From positions 62,001 through 126,000 of the forward strand of contig NZ_KB894770.1 in NCBI RefSeq assembly GCF_000374625.1: a stretch of 64,000 bases of DNA, in the 5' to 3' direction. The notes under the pieces were generated by a model, which searched no databases, was not told where the DNA came from, and saw only the letters and a list, made by a program, of their open reading frames with translations. Positions 22,992-31,006 of the stretch are shown here, piece after piece; position 1 is the stretch's first letter; every line of letters starts with the position of its first letter. This DNA comes from Allobrachymonas chironomi DSM 19884 (GTDB lineage Bacteria; Pseudomonadota; Gammaproteobacteria; Burkholderiales; Burkholderiaceae_C). The position numbers were made by a program, and so were the translations under genes.

Positions 22992-23022
22992 GGTGAAGAA
23001 AAGATGAAAAAATTTCTTCACC
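22992..23022 (+). terminator. Stem-loop downstream of lon
   Basis: Perfect 10-bp arms GGTGAAGAAA and TTTCTTCACC around an 11-nt A-rich loop, 31 bp after the lon stop. Immediately followed by a second small hairpin, TTGCC-AAAAA-GGCAA (23023-23037). No T run, so termination is inferred from position. Confidence 0.5.
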
Positions 23023-23052
23023 TTGCCAAAAAGGCAAAAAACACGCTACAAT
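23023..23052 (+). promoter_or_regulatory. Promoter of tRNA-Gly
   Basis: -35 TTGCCA and -10 TACAAT separated by 18 bp, with the -10 ending 12 bp before the mature tRNA. The -35 box lies inside the small hairpin that follows the lon stem-loop. Confidence 0.65.
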
Positions 23053-23064
23053 AATTGCTTCAGC

Positions 23065-23140
23065 GCGGGAATAGCTCAGTTGGTAGAGCGCAACCTTGCC
23101 AAGGTTGAGGTCGCGAGTTCGAGCCTCGTTTCCCGCTCCA
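23065..23140 (+). tRNA. tRNA-Gly (anticodon GCC)
   Basis: 76 nt with encoded CCA. Acceptor stem GCGGGAA/TTCCCGC, D-arm AGCTCAGTTGGTAGAGC, anticodon stem CAACC/GGTTG with loop TTGCCAA (anticodon GCC), T-arm GCGAGTTCGAGCCTCGT. All stems pair. Confidence 0.97.
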
Positions 23141-23151
23141 TATTCCAGAAC

Positions 23152-23176
23152 AAGGGAAGCTTCTGCTTCCCTTTTT
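23152..23176 (+). terminator. Intrinsic terminator after tRNA-Gly
   Basis: AAGGGAAGC-TTCT-GCTTCCCTT hairpin with a 9-bp stem running into TTTTT. It lies between tRNA-Gly and tRNA-Cys, implying the two are at least partly transcribed separately. Confidence 0.85.
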
Positions 23177-23211
23177 CATCAGTCAGCTAGCTGGCTGCAT
23201 GGAACCACTTT

Positions 23212-23285
23212 GGCGCGATAGCAAAGCGGTTATGCAACGGATTGCAAATCCGTCTAGTCCGGTTCGACTCCGGATCGCGCCTCCA
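23212..23285 (+). tRNA. tRNA-Cys (anticodon GCA)
   Basis: 74 nt with encoded CCA. Acceptor stem GGCGCGA/TCGCGCC, anticodon stem CGGAT/ATCCG with loop TGCAA around anticodon GCA, T-arm TCCGGTTCGACTCCGGA. All arms fold normally. Confidence 0.96.
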
Positions 23286-23303
23286 AGAAACCACAGAAGT
23301 TTC

Positions 23304-23343
23304 AAGCACTTAGCTCCTTCGGGACTAGGTGCTTTTTCTTTTG
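23304..23343 (+). terminator. Intrinsic terminator after tRNA-Cys
   Basis: Long hairpin with outer stem AGCACTTAG/CTAGGTGCT, an inner TCC/GGA stem capped by a TTCG tetraloop, and TTTTTCTTTT after it. The reverse strand also has an A/T-rich flank, so it may serve the convergent membrane-protein gene as well. Confidence 0.88.
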
Positions 23344-23415
23344 TGCGATAGTCGCCGCGCTGCAAGATACTTGCCTTGCAATCTGGACGGATTGGCAATC
23401 CGCTTGCACGCCGGT

Positions 23416-24348
23416 CTAGCCCAGCAGCACATGCCCGACGATCCGCACCGCCATCCCCACCAGCGATCCCAGCGCCGCATACTTCCACACTGCCGCAATG
23501 CGCCGCCCGGCAGAGATCAGCACGGCGATGCCGGTCAGGTCCAGCGGTGACAGCAGCCAGCCGGCAGACAGGTTGATCAGGGCGGCATCGACCTGGCCAG
23601 CCCGATGCAGCTCCGACATCACGGCCAGCATGGCGCTGCCGCCAGCCAGGTACTTGGTCAGTGTGGGCAGCACCAGCACCGGGTCGATGTGCAGCAGGGT
23701 GAGCAGGGGAGTGAGAGCCGTCGTCAGCCAGGCGATGCTGCCGCTGCGCTGCAGCAAGCCGACCACCACCAGCGACAGCACCATGATCGGAATCGCGCCC
23801 AGGGCAATCTTGAACGCCTCGGAGCCGGCAGCGTTGATCACATCCAGCAGGCCCTTGCCGCCGCTGACAGTGGCGTGATTGAGCTTGTCCGGGCTGGGGG
23901 CTTCCTTGTCCGGTAGTCTGCGTCCGATCAGATGCCAGGTGACGGCTGCAGCGATCAGGCCGCCGACAAGCGACAGCAGCAGCGTCAGCCCGATATCCAG
24001 CCCGAGCGCCATCATCGGGAACGAGGCATTGGCCTGCGCCATGGCGAACACCATGGCCAGGGTGGCGGCGATCTGCCGTTGCGAGGTGCCGCGCTGGTCC
24101 ATGATGCTCAGCGTGGCAACCGGTGCGGCAAAGCTGACGAAGCTGATCTGCAAGGCGGCAAAAATGCCGAGACCGCCGAGACCAAAGGGCTTGAGCACCG
24201 GTGTGAGCTTGTGCACGATCCAGTCCAGCCAGCCGTGCGCTTCCATCAGCCGCATCAGGAACAGCATGACGATCATGATGGGCAGCATCACGAACAGGGA
24301 AAACTCGATGCCGGCGCGGCCGGCTTGCAGGATGATGTCGATCAGCAT
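23416..24348 (-). CDS. Nucleoside recognition (Gate) domain membrane protein
   Basis: 310 residues, strongly hydrophobic, about eight membrane segments in two halves that each resemble the Gate domain of nucleoside transporters and spore-maturation proteins SpmA/SpmB (for example PFGLGGLGIFAALQISFVSF and the later LPTLTKYLAGGSAMLAV). Substrate and role are unknown; related proteins are annotated only as nucleoside recognition domain proteins. Start chosen at ATG 24348 because the frame upstream lacks conservation-like sequence. Single gene, convergent with the tRNA cluster. Confidence 0.7.
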   Translation of the reverse strand: MLIDIILQAGRAGIEFSLFVMLPIMIVMLFLMRLMEAHGWLDWIVHKLTPVLKPFGLGGLGIFAALQISFVSFAAPVATLSIMDQRGTSQRQIAATLAMVFAMAQANASFPMMALGLDIGLTLLLSLVGGLIAAAVTWHLIGRRLPDKEAPSPDKLNHATVSGGKGLLDVINAAGSEAFKIALGAIPIMVLSLVVVGLLQRSGSIAWLTTALTPLLTLLHIDPVLVLPTLTKYLAGGSAMLAVMSELHRAGQVDAALINLSAGWLLSPLDLTGIAVLISAGRRIAAVWKYAALGSLVGMAVRIVGHVLLG

Positions 24349-24542
24349 GGTGACAAGGTCAGGGCAATCCTGCACTGTAGCAAAAGGCCGTGCCCGTACC
24401 CGTGCCGGATGCGACTTCCGTCACGCTGGTGCCCCCGGGAAAATCCCGATGCCACCCTGAAGCCGGCTTTCCATCTGCTACATTGAAGCGCAGATGCCGG
24501 CCACGAGAGGCTGTGCAGTGTGCCAACCAGAATCTGTTTGCC

Positions 24543-26108
24543 ATGACGCCATCTGCTTTTTCCCTGTCCCGATTCTGTTTGCCGGCCCTGGCCGGTTGTG
24601 GTGTGCTGGCCTTCAGTCCCTGGGCGCAGGCGGCCAGCTGGCTGCAGGAGGATCAACTCACGCTGCGGCCGCAGGCCAGCCAGGCGGTGCAGGTGCTGGG
24701 CCAGGCCCGTGCCGAAGGCTTGAACCCAGCCGATTACAGCGCCGCTGCCTTGCAGAAAGCCGTGCAGCAGGCCGCCAGCCAGCCACTCGGTGCCGACCAG
24801 GCCGCCAGTCTGGATGCCAGATTGCACCAGGCCGTGCAGCGCTATCTGACTGACCTGCACAATGGCCGGGTCGATCCGCGCACGCTGAAGGAAAACTACA
24901 AGGATGACCACCGCAAGGATTTTGATGCCTCCGTGGTGCTGAACCAGGCACTGGACAACGGCGACCTGGGCCAGGCCTGGAAGGCCGCTACGCCTTCGTT
25001 TCCGGCCTACGCCAGCCTGCGCAAGGCCTTGCATCAGCTGCAGGCGCTGTCCGGCCATGCGGCCTGGAACAGCCAGCTGCCGGCATTGCCCAAATCGGGA
25101 CGGATTGCCGCCGGCCAGGAGTGGGCCGGCCTGCCTGTCGTGGCGCAGCGTCTGGCTGCACTGGGCGATATGGCCGCGGTTCCTGCAGGCACGCCTGCCA
25201 CGCTGACGCCGGCGCTGCGTGAGGGTCTCAAGGCTTTCCAGGCGCGCCATAGCCTCAGCGCCAATGGCTTGCTGGATCGCAAGACGGTCGATGCGCTGAA
25301 TATCAAGCCGGAGGCCCGCGCGGAGCAGGTAGCGCTGGCGATGGAGCGCGCACGCTGGACGCCACTGGCGCAGGGCAAGCGCATGATTGTGGTCAACGTC
25401 CCGCAGTTCCGCCTGTACGGCTATGAAATCGATCAGGGCAAGGTGATTCCCAAGGTCAGCATGCGTGTCATCGTCGGCAAGTCGCTGGATACGCGCACGC
25501 CAATGTTCGACGAGGACATGACCTACGTCGAGTTCAGCCCCTACTGGAACGTGCCGATCTCGATTGCGCGCAGCGAAACCATTCCGCGCATCAAGCGCGA
25601 TCCCGGTTACATGGCACGCCAGGGCTTCGAGATCGTGCAGGGCAATTCGGTCAGCAGCAGCCCGTCGGCTGCCAATCTGAATGCGGTGCTGAATGGCAGT
25701 GCCCGCATTCGCCAGAAGCCGGGGCCGCGCAACGCGCTGGGCGACGTGAAGTTCATGTTCCCCAACAACATGAATATCTATCTGCATCACACGCCATCGA
25801 CCGGACTGTTCAACCGCGACAAGCGCGATCTGAGTCATGGCTGCGTGCGCGTGGAAGAGCCGGTGCAACTGGCGCAATTCGTGCTGCAGGATGATCCGTC
25901 CTGGACCAAGGAGCGCATCAGCAAGGCCATGGGGGGCAGCAAGCCGACCATTGCCCGCCTGAAGGAACCGCTGCCGGTGGTGCTGACCTACAGCACCACG
26001 GTGGTGCTGGACGGCAAGCCGCATTACTTTGCCGACCTGTACGGCCACGACAAGCTGCTGGCACAGCAGCTGGCCAAACGCAGTCCTGCAACTGTCAGCT
26101 CCAAGTAG
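24543..26108 (+). CDS. L,D-transpeptidase, YcbB/LdtD-like
   Basis: 521 residues. Signal peptide ending near AQAA, an N-terminal scaffold domain, a peptidoglycan-binding domain (~residues 215-255, LKAFQARHSLSANGLLDRKT) and a YkuD catalytic domain with the motif HHTPSTGLF followed by SHGCVRV, where Cys434 is the nucleophile. Makes 3-3 (mDAP-mDAP) cross-links in peptidoglycan in the periplasm. The domain order and length match LdtD (YcbB) of E. coli. Followed after 136 bp by a MepK-like gene, the same neighbour as in E. coli. Confidence 0.87.
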   Translation: MTPSAFSLSRFCLPALAGCGVLAFSPWAQAASWLQEDQLTLRPQASQAVQVLGQARAEGLNPADYSAAALQKAVQQAASQPLGADQAASLDARLHQAVQRYLTDLHNGRVDPRTLKENYKDDHRKDFDASVVLNQALDNGDLGQAWKAATPSFPAYASLRKALHQLQALSGHAAWNSQLPALPKSGRIAAGQEWAGLPVVAQRLAALGDMAAVPAGTPATLTPALREGLKAFQARHSLSANGLLDRKTVDALNIKPEARAEQVALAMERARWTPLAQGKRMIVVNVPQFRLYGYEIDQGKVIPKVSMRVIVGKSLDTRTPMFDEDMTYVEFSPYWNVPISIARSETIPRIKRDPGYMARQGFEIVQGNSVSSSPSAANLNAVLNGSARIRQKPGPRNALGDVKFMFPNNMNIYLHHTPSTGLFNRDKRDLSHGCVRVEEPVQLAQFVLQDDPSWTKERISKAMGGSKPTIARLKEPLPVVLTYSTTVVLDGKPHYFADLYGHDKLLAQQLAKRSPATVSSK

Positions 26109-26244
26109 GCGTCGGCGTTACAAAAAACCTCTGGCGCGCAAAAACCCTACTGCCTACAATGTCAGGTTAAGTAGTATCCAACCTGTGTCTATCTGTAGCC
26201 ATCTGCAGTCAAAACACGGGTTTTGCAGTTGGAGTAACAGGGGT

Positions 26245-26793
26245 ATGCGATCTTCTCGCCGTGGTTTTCTGGGACATGGCCTGCGCGCAGTGGCGGCAGG
26301 CGGATTGGTGATGCAGGCAGCGCCTGCGATGGCGGCTTTCGGTTATGGGCAGCGTCGGCTGTCGCTGGACCATTTGCATACCAACGAGCGCCTGTCGCTG
26401 GTGTATGCCGTGGGCGAGGACTTTCTGCCGCAATCCATCAGCCGGCTCAACTATTTCCTGCGTGACCACTACACCGGCATTGCTGGCATCATGGATCCGC
26501 GTTTGTACGACATCATGCACCAGGTGCGTGGCCTGCTCGCGACCAACGCTCCCTTCGAGATCATCTCCGGCTACCGCAGCCCGGCAACCAACGAACGCCT
26601 GCGTACCACGCGCGGCGGCGGTGTTGCCAAGCAGAGTCTGCACACGCAGGGCAAGGCGGTGGATATCCGCATGACTGGCGTACCGCTGGCCGAACTGCGC
26701 GATGCGGCCAAGTCTCTGGAGGCCGGCGGTGTCGGCTATTACCCGCGCGACAACTTCGTGCATATCGATACCGGCCGCGTACGCTACTGGTAA
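26245..26793 (+). CDS. MepK-like peptidoglycan endopeptidase (DUF882, YcbK family)
   Basis: 182 residues. N-terminal twin-arginine signal (SRRGFLGHGL) with cleavage near AMAA, then an M15-type peptidase fold. Candidate zinc ligands are His and Asp in SLHTQGKAVDIRM and His in FVHIDTG. E. coli MepK (YcbK) cleaves 3-3 cross-links made by L,D-transpeptidases and precedes its own Tat export. Pairing with the upstream LdtD-like gene supports the same job. A TACAAT at 26155-26160 is a possible -10, and a CAAAAC-ACGG-GTTTTG hairpin (26210-26225) sits in the leader. Confidence 0.84.
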   Translation: MRSSRRGFLGHGLRAVAAGGLVMQAAPAMAAFGYGQRRLSLDHLHTNERLSLVYAVGEDFLPQSISRLNYFLRDHYTGIAGIMDPRLYDIMHQVRGLLATNAPFEIISGYRSPATNERLRTTRGGGVAKQSLHTQGKAVDIRMTGVPLAELRDAAKSLEAGGVGYYPRDNFVHIDTGRVRYW

Positions 26794-26828
26794 GCCGCCG
26801 TATCGCGCAGCGGGCCGGGCAGGGCGGA

Positions 26829-27308
26829 TCAGGCCGGGGCCTGCCAGTGACCGCTCTTGCCGCCGATTTTTTCGAGCAGGCGTACGCCGCCAATCTCCAT
26901 GCCGCGATCCACGGCCTTGAGCATGTCATAGATGGTCAGCAGACCGGCCATGGTGCCGCTCAGGGCTTCCATTTCCACGCCGGTACGGCCCACGGTCTCG
27001 GTGGTCACGCGCAGGTGCATGCGATGCAGCGCGGCTTCGGGTTCGAATTCCACGCCCACATGCGTCAGCGCCAGCGGGTGGCACAGCGGAATCAGCTGGG
27101 CTGTCTGCTTGGTGCCCTGAATGGCGGCCAGGCGCGCCACGCCCAGTACATCGCCCTTTTTGGCGCTGCCGGCCATCAGCATGGCGAAGGTGTCCGGCTG
27201 CATGCTGATGTGGCCGGTGGCCGTGGCGATGCGGCGGGTTTCGGACTTGCTGCCGACATCGACCATATGGGCCTGGCCGGAGCTGTCAAAATGGGTCAGT
27301 TCACTCAT
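26829..27308 (-). CDS. moaC: Cyclic pyranopterin monophosphate synthase MoaC
   Basis: 159 residues, normal length. With MoaA it turns GTP into cPMP, the first step of molybdenum cofactor synthesis. Family motifs: [30 protein letters not shown] and GVEMEALSG, ending with the active-site KAVDRGMEI. Transcribed away from mobB with only 10 bp between the two start codons, so any mobB promoter must lie inside moaC and the moaC promoter inside mobB. Confidence 0.95.
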   Translation of the reverse strand: MSELTHFDSSGQAHMVDVGSKSETRRIATATGHISMQPDTFAMLMAGSAKKGDVLGVARLAAIQGTKQTAQLIPLCHPLALTHVGVEFEPEAALHRMHLRVTTETVGRTGVEMEALSGTMAGLLTIYDMLKAVDRGMEIGGVRLLEKIGGKSGHWQAPA

Positions 27309-27318
27309 GGGGAAAACA

Positions 27319-27882
27319 ATGGGAATGGCTGAAGACAATGCAGCAAGTGTAGCCGCTGCACAAAGACTGCCTCCGGTGCTGGGCATGGTCGGCTGGTCCG
27401 GCAGCGGCAAGACCACGCTGCTGGAACAGCTGCTACCGGTGCTGCGGGCACGTGGCGTCTCGGTGTCGGTGATCAAGCACAGCCACCATGACATCGTGCT
27501 GGATGTGCCGGGCAAGGACAGCGATCGTCATCGCCGCGCCGGAGCGCAGGAGGTGATGGTGGTATCGCCGCAGCGCTGGGGCCTGTTTGCCGAAACGACG
27601 GAGATGCCGACGCTGGAGCAGCAGCTGCAGCGGCTGGCGCCGGTCGATCTGGTGCTGGTGGAAGGGCAGAAACAGCTGGCGATTCCCAAGATCGAGATTG
27701 TCCGGCCTGCGGTAGGCGCATTGCCGCGCTATCCGGCGGACTGTCATATCATTGCCGTAGCCAGTGACGCGGCCCCCGCAGCGGAGGGCGTGCCACCGGG
27801 CATCGCCTGGCTGGACCTGAACGATGTGCCCGGTGTGGCCGATTTCCTGCAGCAGTGGCTGCAGCGACAGCAACAGAAGTGA
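27319..27882 (+). CDS. mobB: Molybdopterin-guanine dinucleotide biosynthesis protein MobB
   Basis: 187 residues. Walker [11 protein letters not shown] (residues ~25-34) and the family stretch VIKHSHHD ... [10 protein letters not shown]. MobB is a small GTPase that helps MobA attach GMP to molybdopterin. GGGGAA precedes ATG 27319; a second in-frame ATG follows at 27325. First gene of a forward Moco operon mobB-moaD-moaE-mobA-moeA-mog. Confidence 0.9.
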   Translation: MGMAEDNAASVAAAQRLPPVLGMVGWSGSGKTTLLEQLLPVLRARGVSVSVIKHSHHDIVLDVPGKDSDRHRRAGAQEVMVVSPQRWGLFAETTEMPTLEQQLQRLAPVDLVLVEGQKQLAIPKIEIVRPAVGALPRYPADCHIIAVASDAAPAAEGVPPGIAWLDLNDVPGVADFLQQWLQRQQQK

Positions 27883-27890
27883 TCCCAACC

Positions 27891-28139
27891 ATGATTCGAA
27901 TTCTTTACTTTGGCATGCTGCGTGACAAGCTGGGCCGCGACCAGGAACAGCTCGAATGGCAGGGCGGCAGCACCAGCGAACTGCTGGCACAACTGCGCAG
28001 CCGCGATACGCAATGGGCCGAGGCGCTGGCGCCCGGCCAGGTGTTCCGCGTGGCGGTGAACCGCCAGATGGCCTACGAAGACATGCCGATTCCGGACGGT
28101 GCCGAAGTCGGCATTCTGCCGCCAGTGACGGGAGGCTGA
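27891..28139 (+). CDS. moaD: Molybdopterin synthase sulfur carrier subunit MoaD
   Basis: 82-residue ubiquitin-fold protein ending in the required Gly-Gly (PPVTGG), whose C terminus is thiocarboxylated and donates sulfur to cPMP in the MoaD/MoaE complex. Begins IRILYFGMLRDKLG. 8 bp after mobB and 2 bp before moaE. Confidence 0.93.
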   Translation: MIRILYFGMLRDKLGRDQEQLEWQGGSTSELLAQLRSRDTQWAEALAPGQVFRVAVNRQMAYEDMPIPDGAEVGILPPVTGG

Positions 28140-28141
28140 AC

Positions 28142-28603
28142 ATGTGGCTGAAGGTGACGGTGCAGGAAGAGGCCTTCGACCTGCAGCACGAAGAGCAGCG
28201 GCTGTTGCAACAGGCCGGCGATGCCGGCGCACTGGTGGCCTTTCAGGGCATGGTGCGTGCGCATGACCAGCAGCATCCGCTGGCTGCGCTGCATCTGGAA
28301 CACTACCCCGGCATGACCGAAGCCGAAATCGAGCGCATTGCGCACCAGGCCGCTGAACGCTGGCCGGTATCGGCCTGCCGCGTGATCCACCGCGTGGGTC
28401 GGCTCACGCCCGGCGCGGGCATCGTGCTGGTGCTGGTGGCATCGGCACACCGCCGCGCTGCATTTGCCGCCTGCGAATACCTGATGGACTTCCTGAAAAC
28501 CGAGGCTCCCTTCTGGAAACGCGAGGAATTTGCCGACGGCAGTCACAGCTGGGTGGCTGCCAAATCCAGCGATGATGCAGCGCGCGAGCGCTGGCAGGCA
28601 TGA
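28142..28603 (+). CDS. moaE: Molybdopterin synthase catalytic subunit MoaE
   Basis: 153 residues. Converts cPMP to molybdopterin using sulfur from MoaD. Conserved features include GALVAFQGMVR near residue 32, LHLEHYPGM, HRVGRLTPG and the two catalytic lysines in FLKTEAPFWKRE. Overlaps mobA by 4 bp (ATGA). Confidence 0.94.
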   Translation: MWLKVTVQEEAFDLQHEEQRLLQQAGDAGALVAFQGMVRAHDQQHPLAALHLEHYPGMTEAEIERIAHQAAERWPVSACRVIHRVGRLTPGAGIVLVLVASAHRRAAFAACEYLMDFLKTEAPFWKREEFADGSHSWVAAKSSDDAARERWQA

Positions 28604-29193
28604 CGCAGGTGCTGGGCCTGCTGCTGGCCGGCGGGGAAGGGCGGCGCATGGGTGGCCTGGACAAGGGCCAGCTGCTGTTGCAGGGCAGGCCGCTGGCGCA
28701 GCATGTGTTGCAGCGGCTGCAGCCCCAGGTGCAGCAGTTGCTGATCAGCGCCAATCGCCATCTGCCGCAGTATGCGGCACTGGGTGCACCGGTGCAGACC
28801 GATGCCCCCGCCTGGCAGGGCATGGGCCCGCTGGCAGCACTGGCCACGCTGGCCGGTCAGGCCGCACCCGGGCCCGCGCCTGATTACCTGCAACTGGTGC
28901 CCTGCGACACCCCGCATCTGCCCGCCGATCTGGTGGCGCAGCTGTTGCAGCGCCTGCAGCAGGATCCGTCACTCGAACTGGTCTACCCCTCTACCAAGGA
29001 GGGGGTGCAGCCCGCCTGTCTGCTGGCACAATGGTCTATCGTGGCCAGCGTGCCTGGCTACCTGACGCAGGGCGGACGCAGCCTGCGTGGCTGGATCGCC
29101 ACCCGCAGGGCCGCTGTCGTACCCTTTGCGGCAGCCGCCGATTTTGCCAATGCCAATGATCCCCAGACCCTGGCACGGCTTGAACAACACTGA
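28600..29193 (+). CDS. mobA: Molybdenum cofactor guanylyltransferase MobA
   Basis: 197 residues. The nucleotide-binding LLLAGGEGRRMGGLDKG near the start and VPCDTPHLP further on are diagnostic. Adds GMP from GTP to Mo-molybdopterin, making the MGD form used by DMSO-reductase-type enzymes. Its presence implies the cell has at least one such enzyme, encoded outside the window. Confidence 0.92.
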   Translation: MTQVLGLLLAGGEGRRMGGLDKGQLLLQGRPLAQHVLQRLQPQVQQLLISANRHLPQYAALGAPVQTDAPAWQGMGPLAALATLAGQAAPGPAPDYLQLVPCDTPHLPADLVAQLLQRLQQDPSLELVYPSTKEGVQPACLLAQWSIVASVPGYLTQGGRSLRGWIATRRAAVVPFAAAADFANANDPQTLARLEQH

Positions 29194-29205
29194 TTCCGAG
29201 ACGCC

Positions 29206-30417
29206 ATGCTTCTAGACTACTACGATGCACGCCGGCAGCTGCTGGCCTCCCTGCCGGCCGTGAGCGATAGCCAGGTGCTGCCGCTGACACAGGCCGTGGG
29301 CCAGGTGCTGGCCGCCGATGTGACGGCCAGTTATGACACCCCGCAATTCGACAACAGCGCCATGGACGGCTACGCGATTGCCGATCCGCAGGCCGAACGG
29401 CTGCAGTTCAGCCTGGTCGGTCGCATTGCTGCCGGTGACAGCGCCGAGGGCGTGCAGCTGCAGCCGGGACAGGCGGTGCGCATTTTTACTGGCGCGCCGG
29501 TGCCTGCCGGCACCAGTGCCGTGGTGCCGCAGGAAGAGATCGAAGCCGGCGACGGCCAGATCACGCTGCAGCGTCCGGCCCGCGTTGGCCAGCATATCCG
29601 CTACCGTGCCGAGGAATATGCGGCCGGCAGCCAATTGCTGGCCGCCGGCACCCGGCTCGATGCGGCGGCCATCGGCCTGGCCGCCAGCCAGGGGCATGCC
29701 AGCCTGCCGGTGCTGCGCCCGCTGCGCGTCACGGTGTTTTCCAGCGGCGACGAGCTGCGCGAGCCGGGCCAGCCACTCGGTCCGGGCCAGATCTACGATG
29801 CCAACCGTTTCCAGATGCTGGCCTGGCTGGCCGGCATGCAGGTCGAACTGGTGGACGGCGGTGCCTTGCCCGATGATGCGCAAGTCACCAGCGAACGCCT
29901 GGAAGCCGCAGCGCAGCAATCCGATGTGATCCTGACCAGTGGCGGCGTGTCCGTGGGCGAAGAGGACCATGTGCGCAATGCCCTGCAACGCATCGGCAGG
30001 ATCGAATTCTGGAAGCTGGCGATCAAGCCGGGCAAGCCGTTTGCCTGGGGCCAGTCCGGCCGCGCGCAGATCTTCATGCTGCCGGGCAACCCGGTCGCCA
30101 CTTTCGTCACCTTCTTCATGCTGGTGGCGCCGGCGCTGCGCCGCATGCAGGGGCTGTCCCGGCCCGATCCGGTCAGTTTCCGGGCCACCTCCAGCTTTGA
30201 GCGCAGCAAGCGCGAACCGCGTCGCGAGTTCCTGCGCGGTGTGGCCAGCATCGGGCCGGATGGCCAGTGGAGTGTGCGTGCACTGCAGGGCCAGAGCTCG
30301 GCCATGTTGTCGGCCTGCGTGGCCGCCAATGTGCTGATCGAGATCCTGCCCGATACCCCGGTGGCCGTGGGCGATACGCTGACGGTATACCCGCTGCCCG
30401 GAAAAGGAGTGCTGTGA
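29206..30417 (+). CDS. moeA: Molybdopterin molybdenumtransferase MoeA
   Basis: 403 residues. Inserts molybdate into adenylated molybdopterin. Shows the MoeA order of domains, with DNSAMDGYAI (residues ~45-54), GAPVPAGTSAVV, the MoCF-binding TSGGVSVGEEDHV and LPGNPVATFVTF. The stop overlaps the mog start by 1 bp and AAGGAG lies just before it. Confidence 0.95.
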   Translation: MLLDYYDARRQLLASLPAVSDSQVLPLTQAVGQVLAADVTASYDTPQFDNSAMDGYAIADPQAERLQFSLVGRIAAGDSAEGVQLQPGQAVRIFTGAPVPAGTSAVVPQEEIEAGDGQITLQRPARVGQHIRYRAEEYAAGSQLLAAGTRLDAAAIGLAASQGHASLPVLRPLRVTVFSSGDELREPGQPLGPGQIYDANRFQMLAWLAGMQVELVDGGALPDDAQVTSERLEAAAQQSDVILTSGGVSVGEEDHVRNALQRIGRIEFWKLAIKPGKPFAWGQSGRAQIFMLPGNPVATFVTFFMLVAPALRRMQGLSRPDPVSFRATSSFERSKREPRREFLRGVASIGPDGQWSVRALQGQSSAMLSACVAANVLIEILPDTPVAVGDTLTVYPLPGKGVL

Positions 30418-31001
30418 TGACGGAAGCCACCTTGCCTGCCATCACCATCGGTCTGGTATCGGTCAGTGACCGCGCTAGCAGCGGCGTATACCAGGATGAG
30501 GGCCTGCCGGCGCTGCGCGAGTGGCTGCAGGCGGCCCTGTGCAACCCGGTGCAGTTCGAGCAGCGCCTGATTCCCGACGAGCAGCCGCTGATCGAGTCCA
30601 CTCTGAAGGAATTGGCCGATGAGCGTGGTTGCTGCCTGGTGCTGACTACCGGCGGTACCGGCCCGTCCCCGCGCGATGTGACGCCGGAAGCCACGCTGGC
30701 CGTGGCCGATCGCGTCATGCCGGGCTTTGGCGAGCAGATGCGTCAGGTCAGCCTGCATTACGTACCCACCGCCATCCTGTCACGCCAGGTGGGCGTGACG
30801 CGCGGCAGCTGCCTGGTGCTGAATCTGCCGGGTCGTCCCAAATCGATCCGTGAAACGCTGGAAGGCGTACGCGCGGATGACGGCCAGGTGCTGGTACACG
30901 GCGTATTTGCCTCGGTGCCGTATTGCATCGAGCTGATGGGCGGCCCTTATATCGAGACGCGCCCGGAGTACGTTACTGCTTTCCGCCCGAAGAAAAAGTA
31001 G
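30417..31001 (+). CDS. mog: Molybdopterin adenylyltransferase Mog
   Basis: 194 residues. Adenylates molybdopterin before MoeA inserts the metal. MoCF-binding motif LTTGGTGPSPRDVTPEAT, with GLVSVSDRASSGVY at the N terminus and LNLPGRPKSI near the C terminus. AAGGAG is 8 bp upstream of the ATG. Last gene of the forward Moco operon; moaA converges on it with 5 bp between stops. Confidence 0.93.
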   Translation: MTEATLPAITIGLVSVSDRASSGVYQDEGLPALREWLQAALCNPVQFEQRLIPDEQPLIESTLKELADERGCCLVLTTGGTGPSPRDVTPEATLAVADRVMPGFGEQMRQVSLHYVPTAILSRQVGVTRGSCLVLNLPGRPKSIRETLEGVRADDGQVLVHGVFASVPYCIELMGGPYIETRPEYVTAFRPKKK

Positions 31002-31006
31002 CCGCT

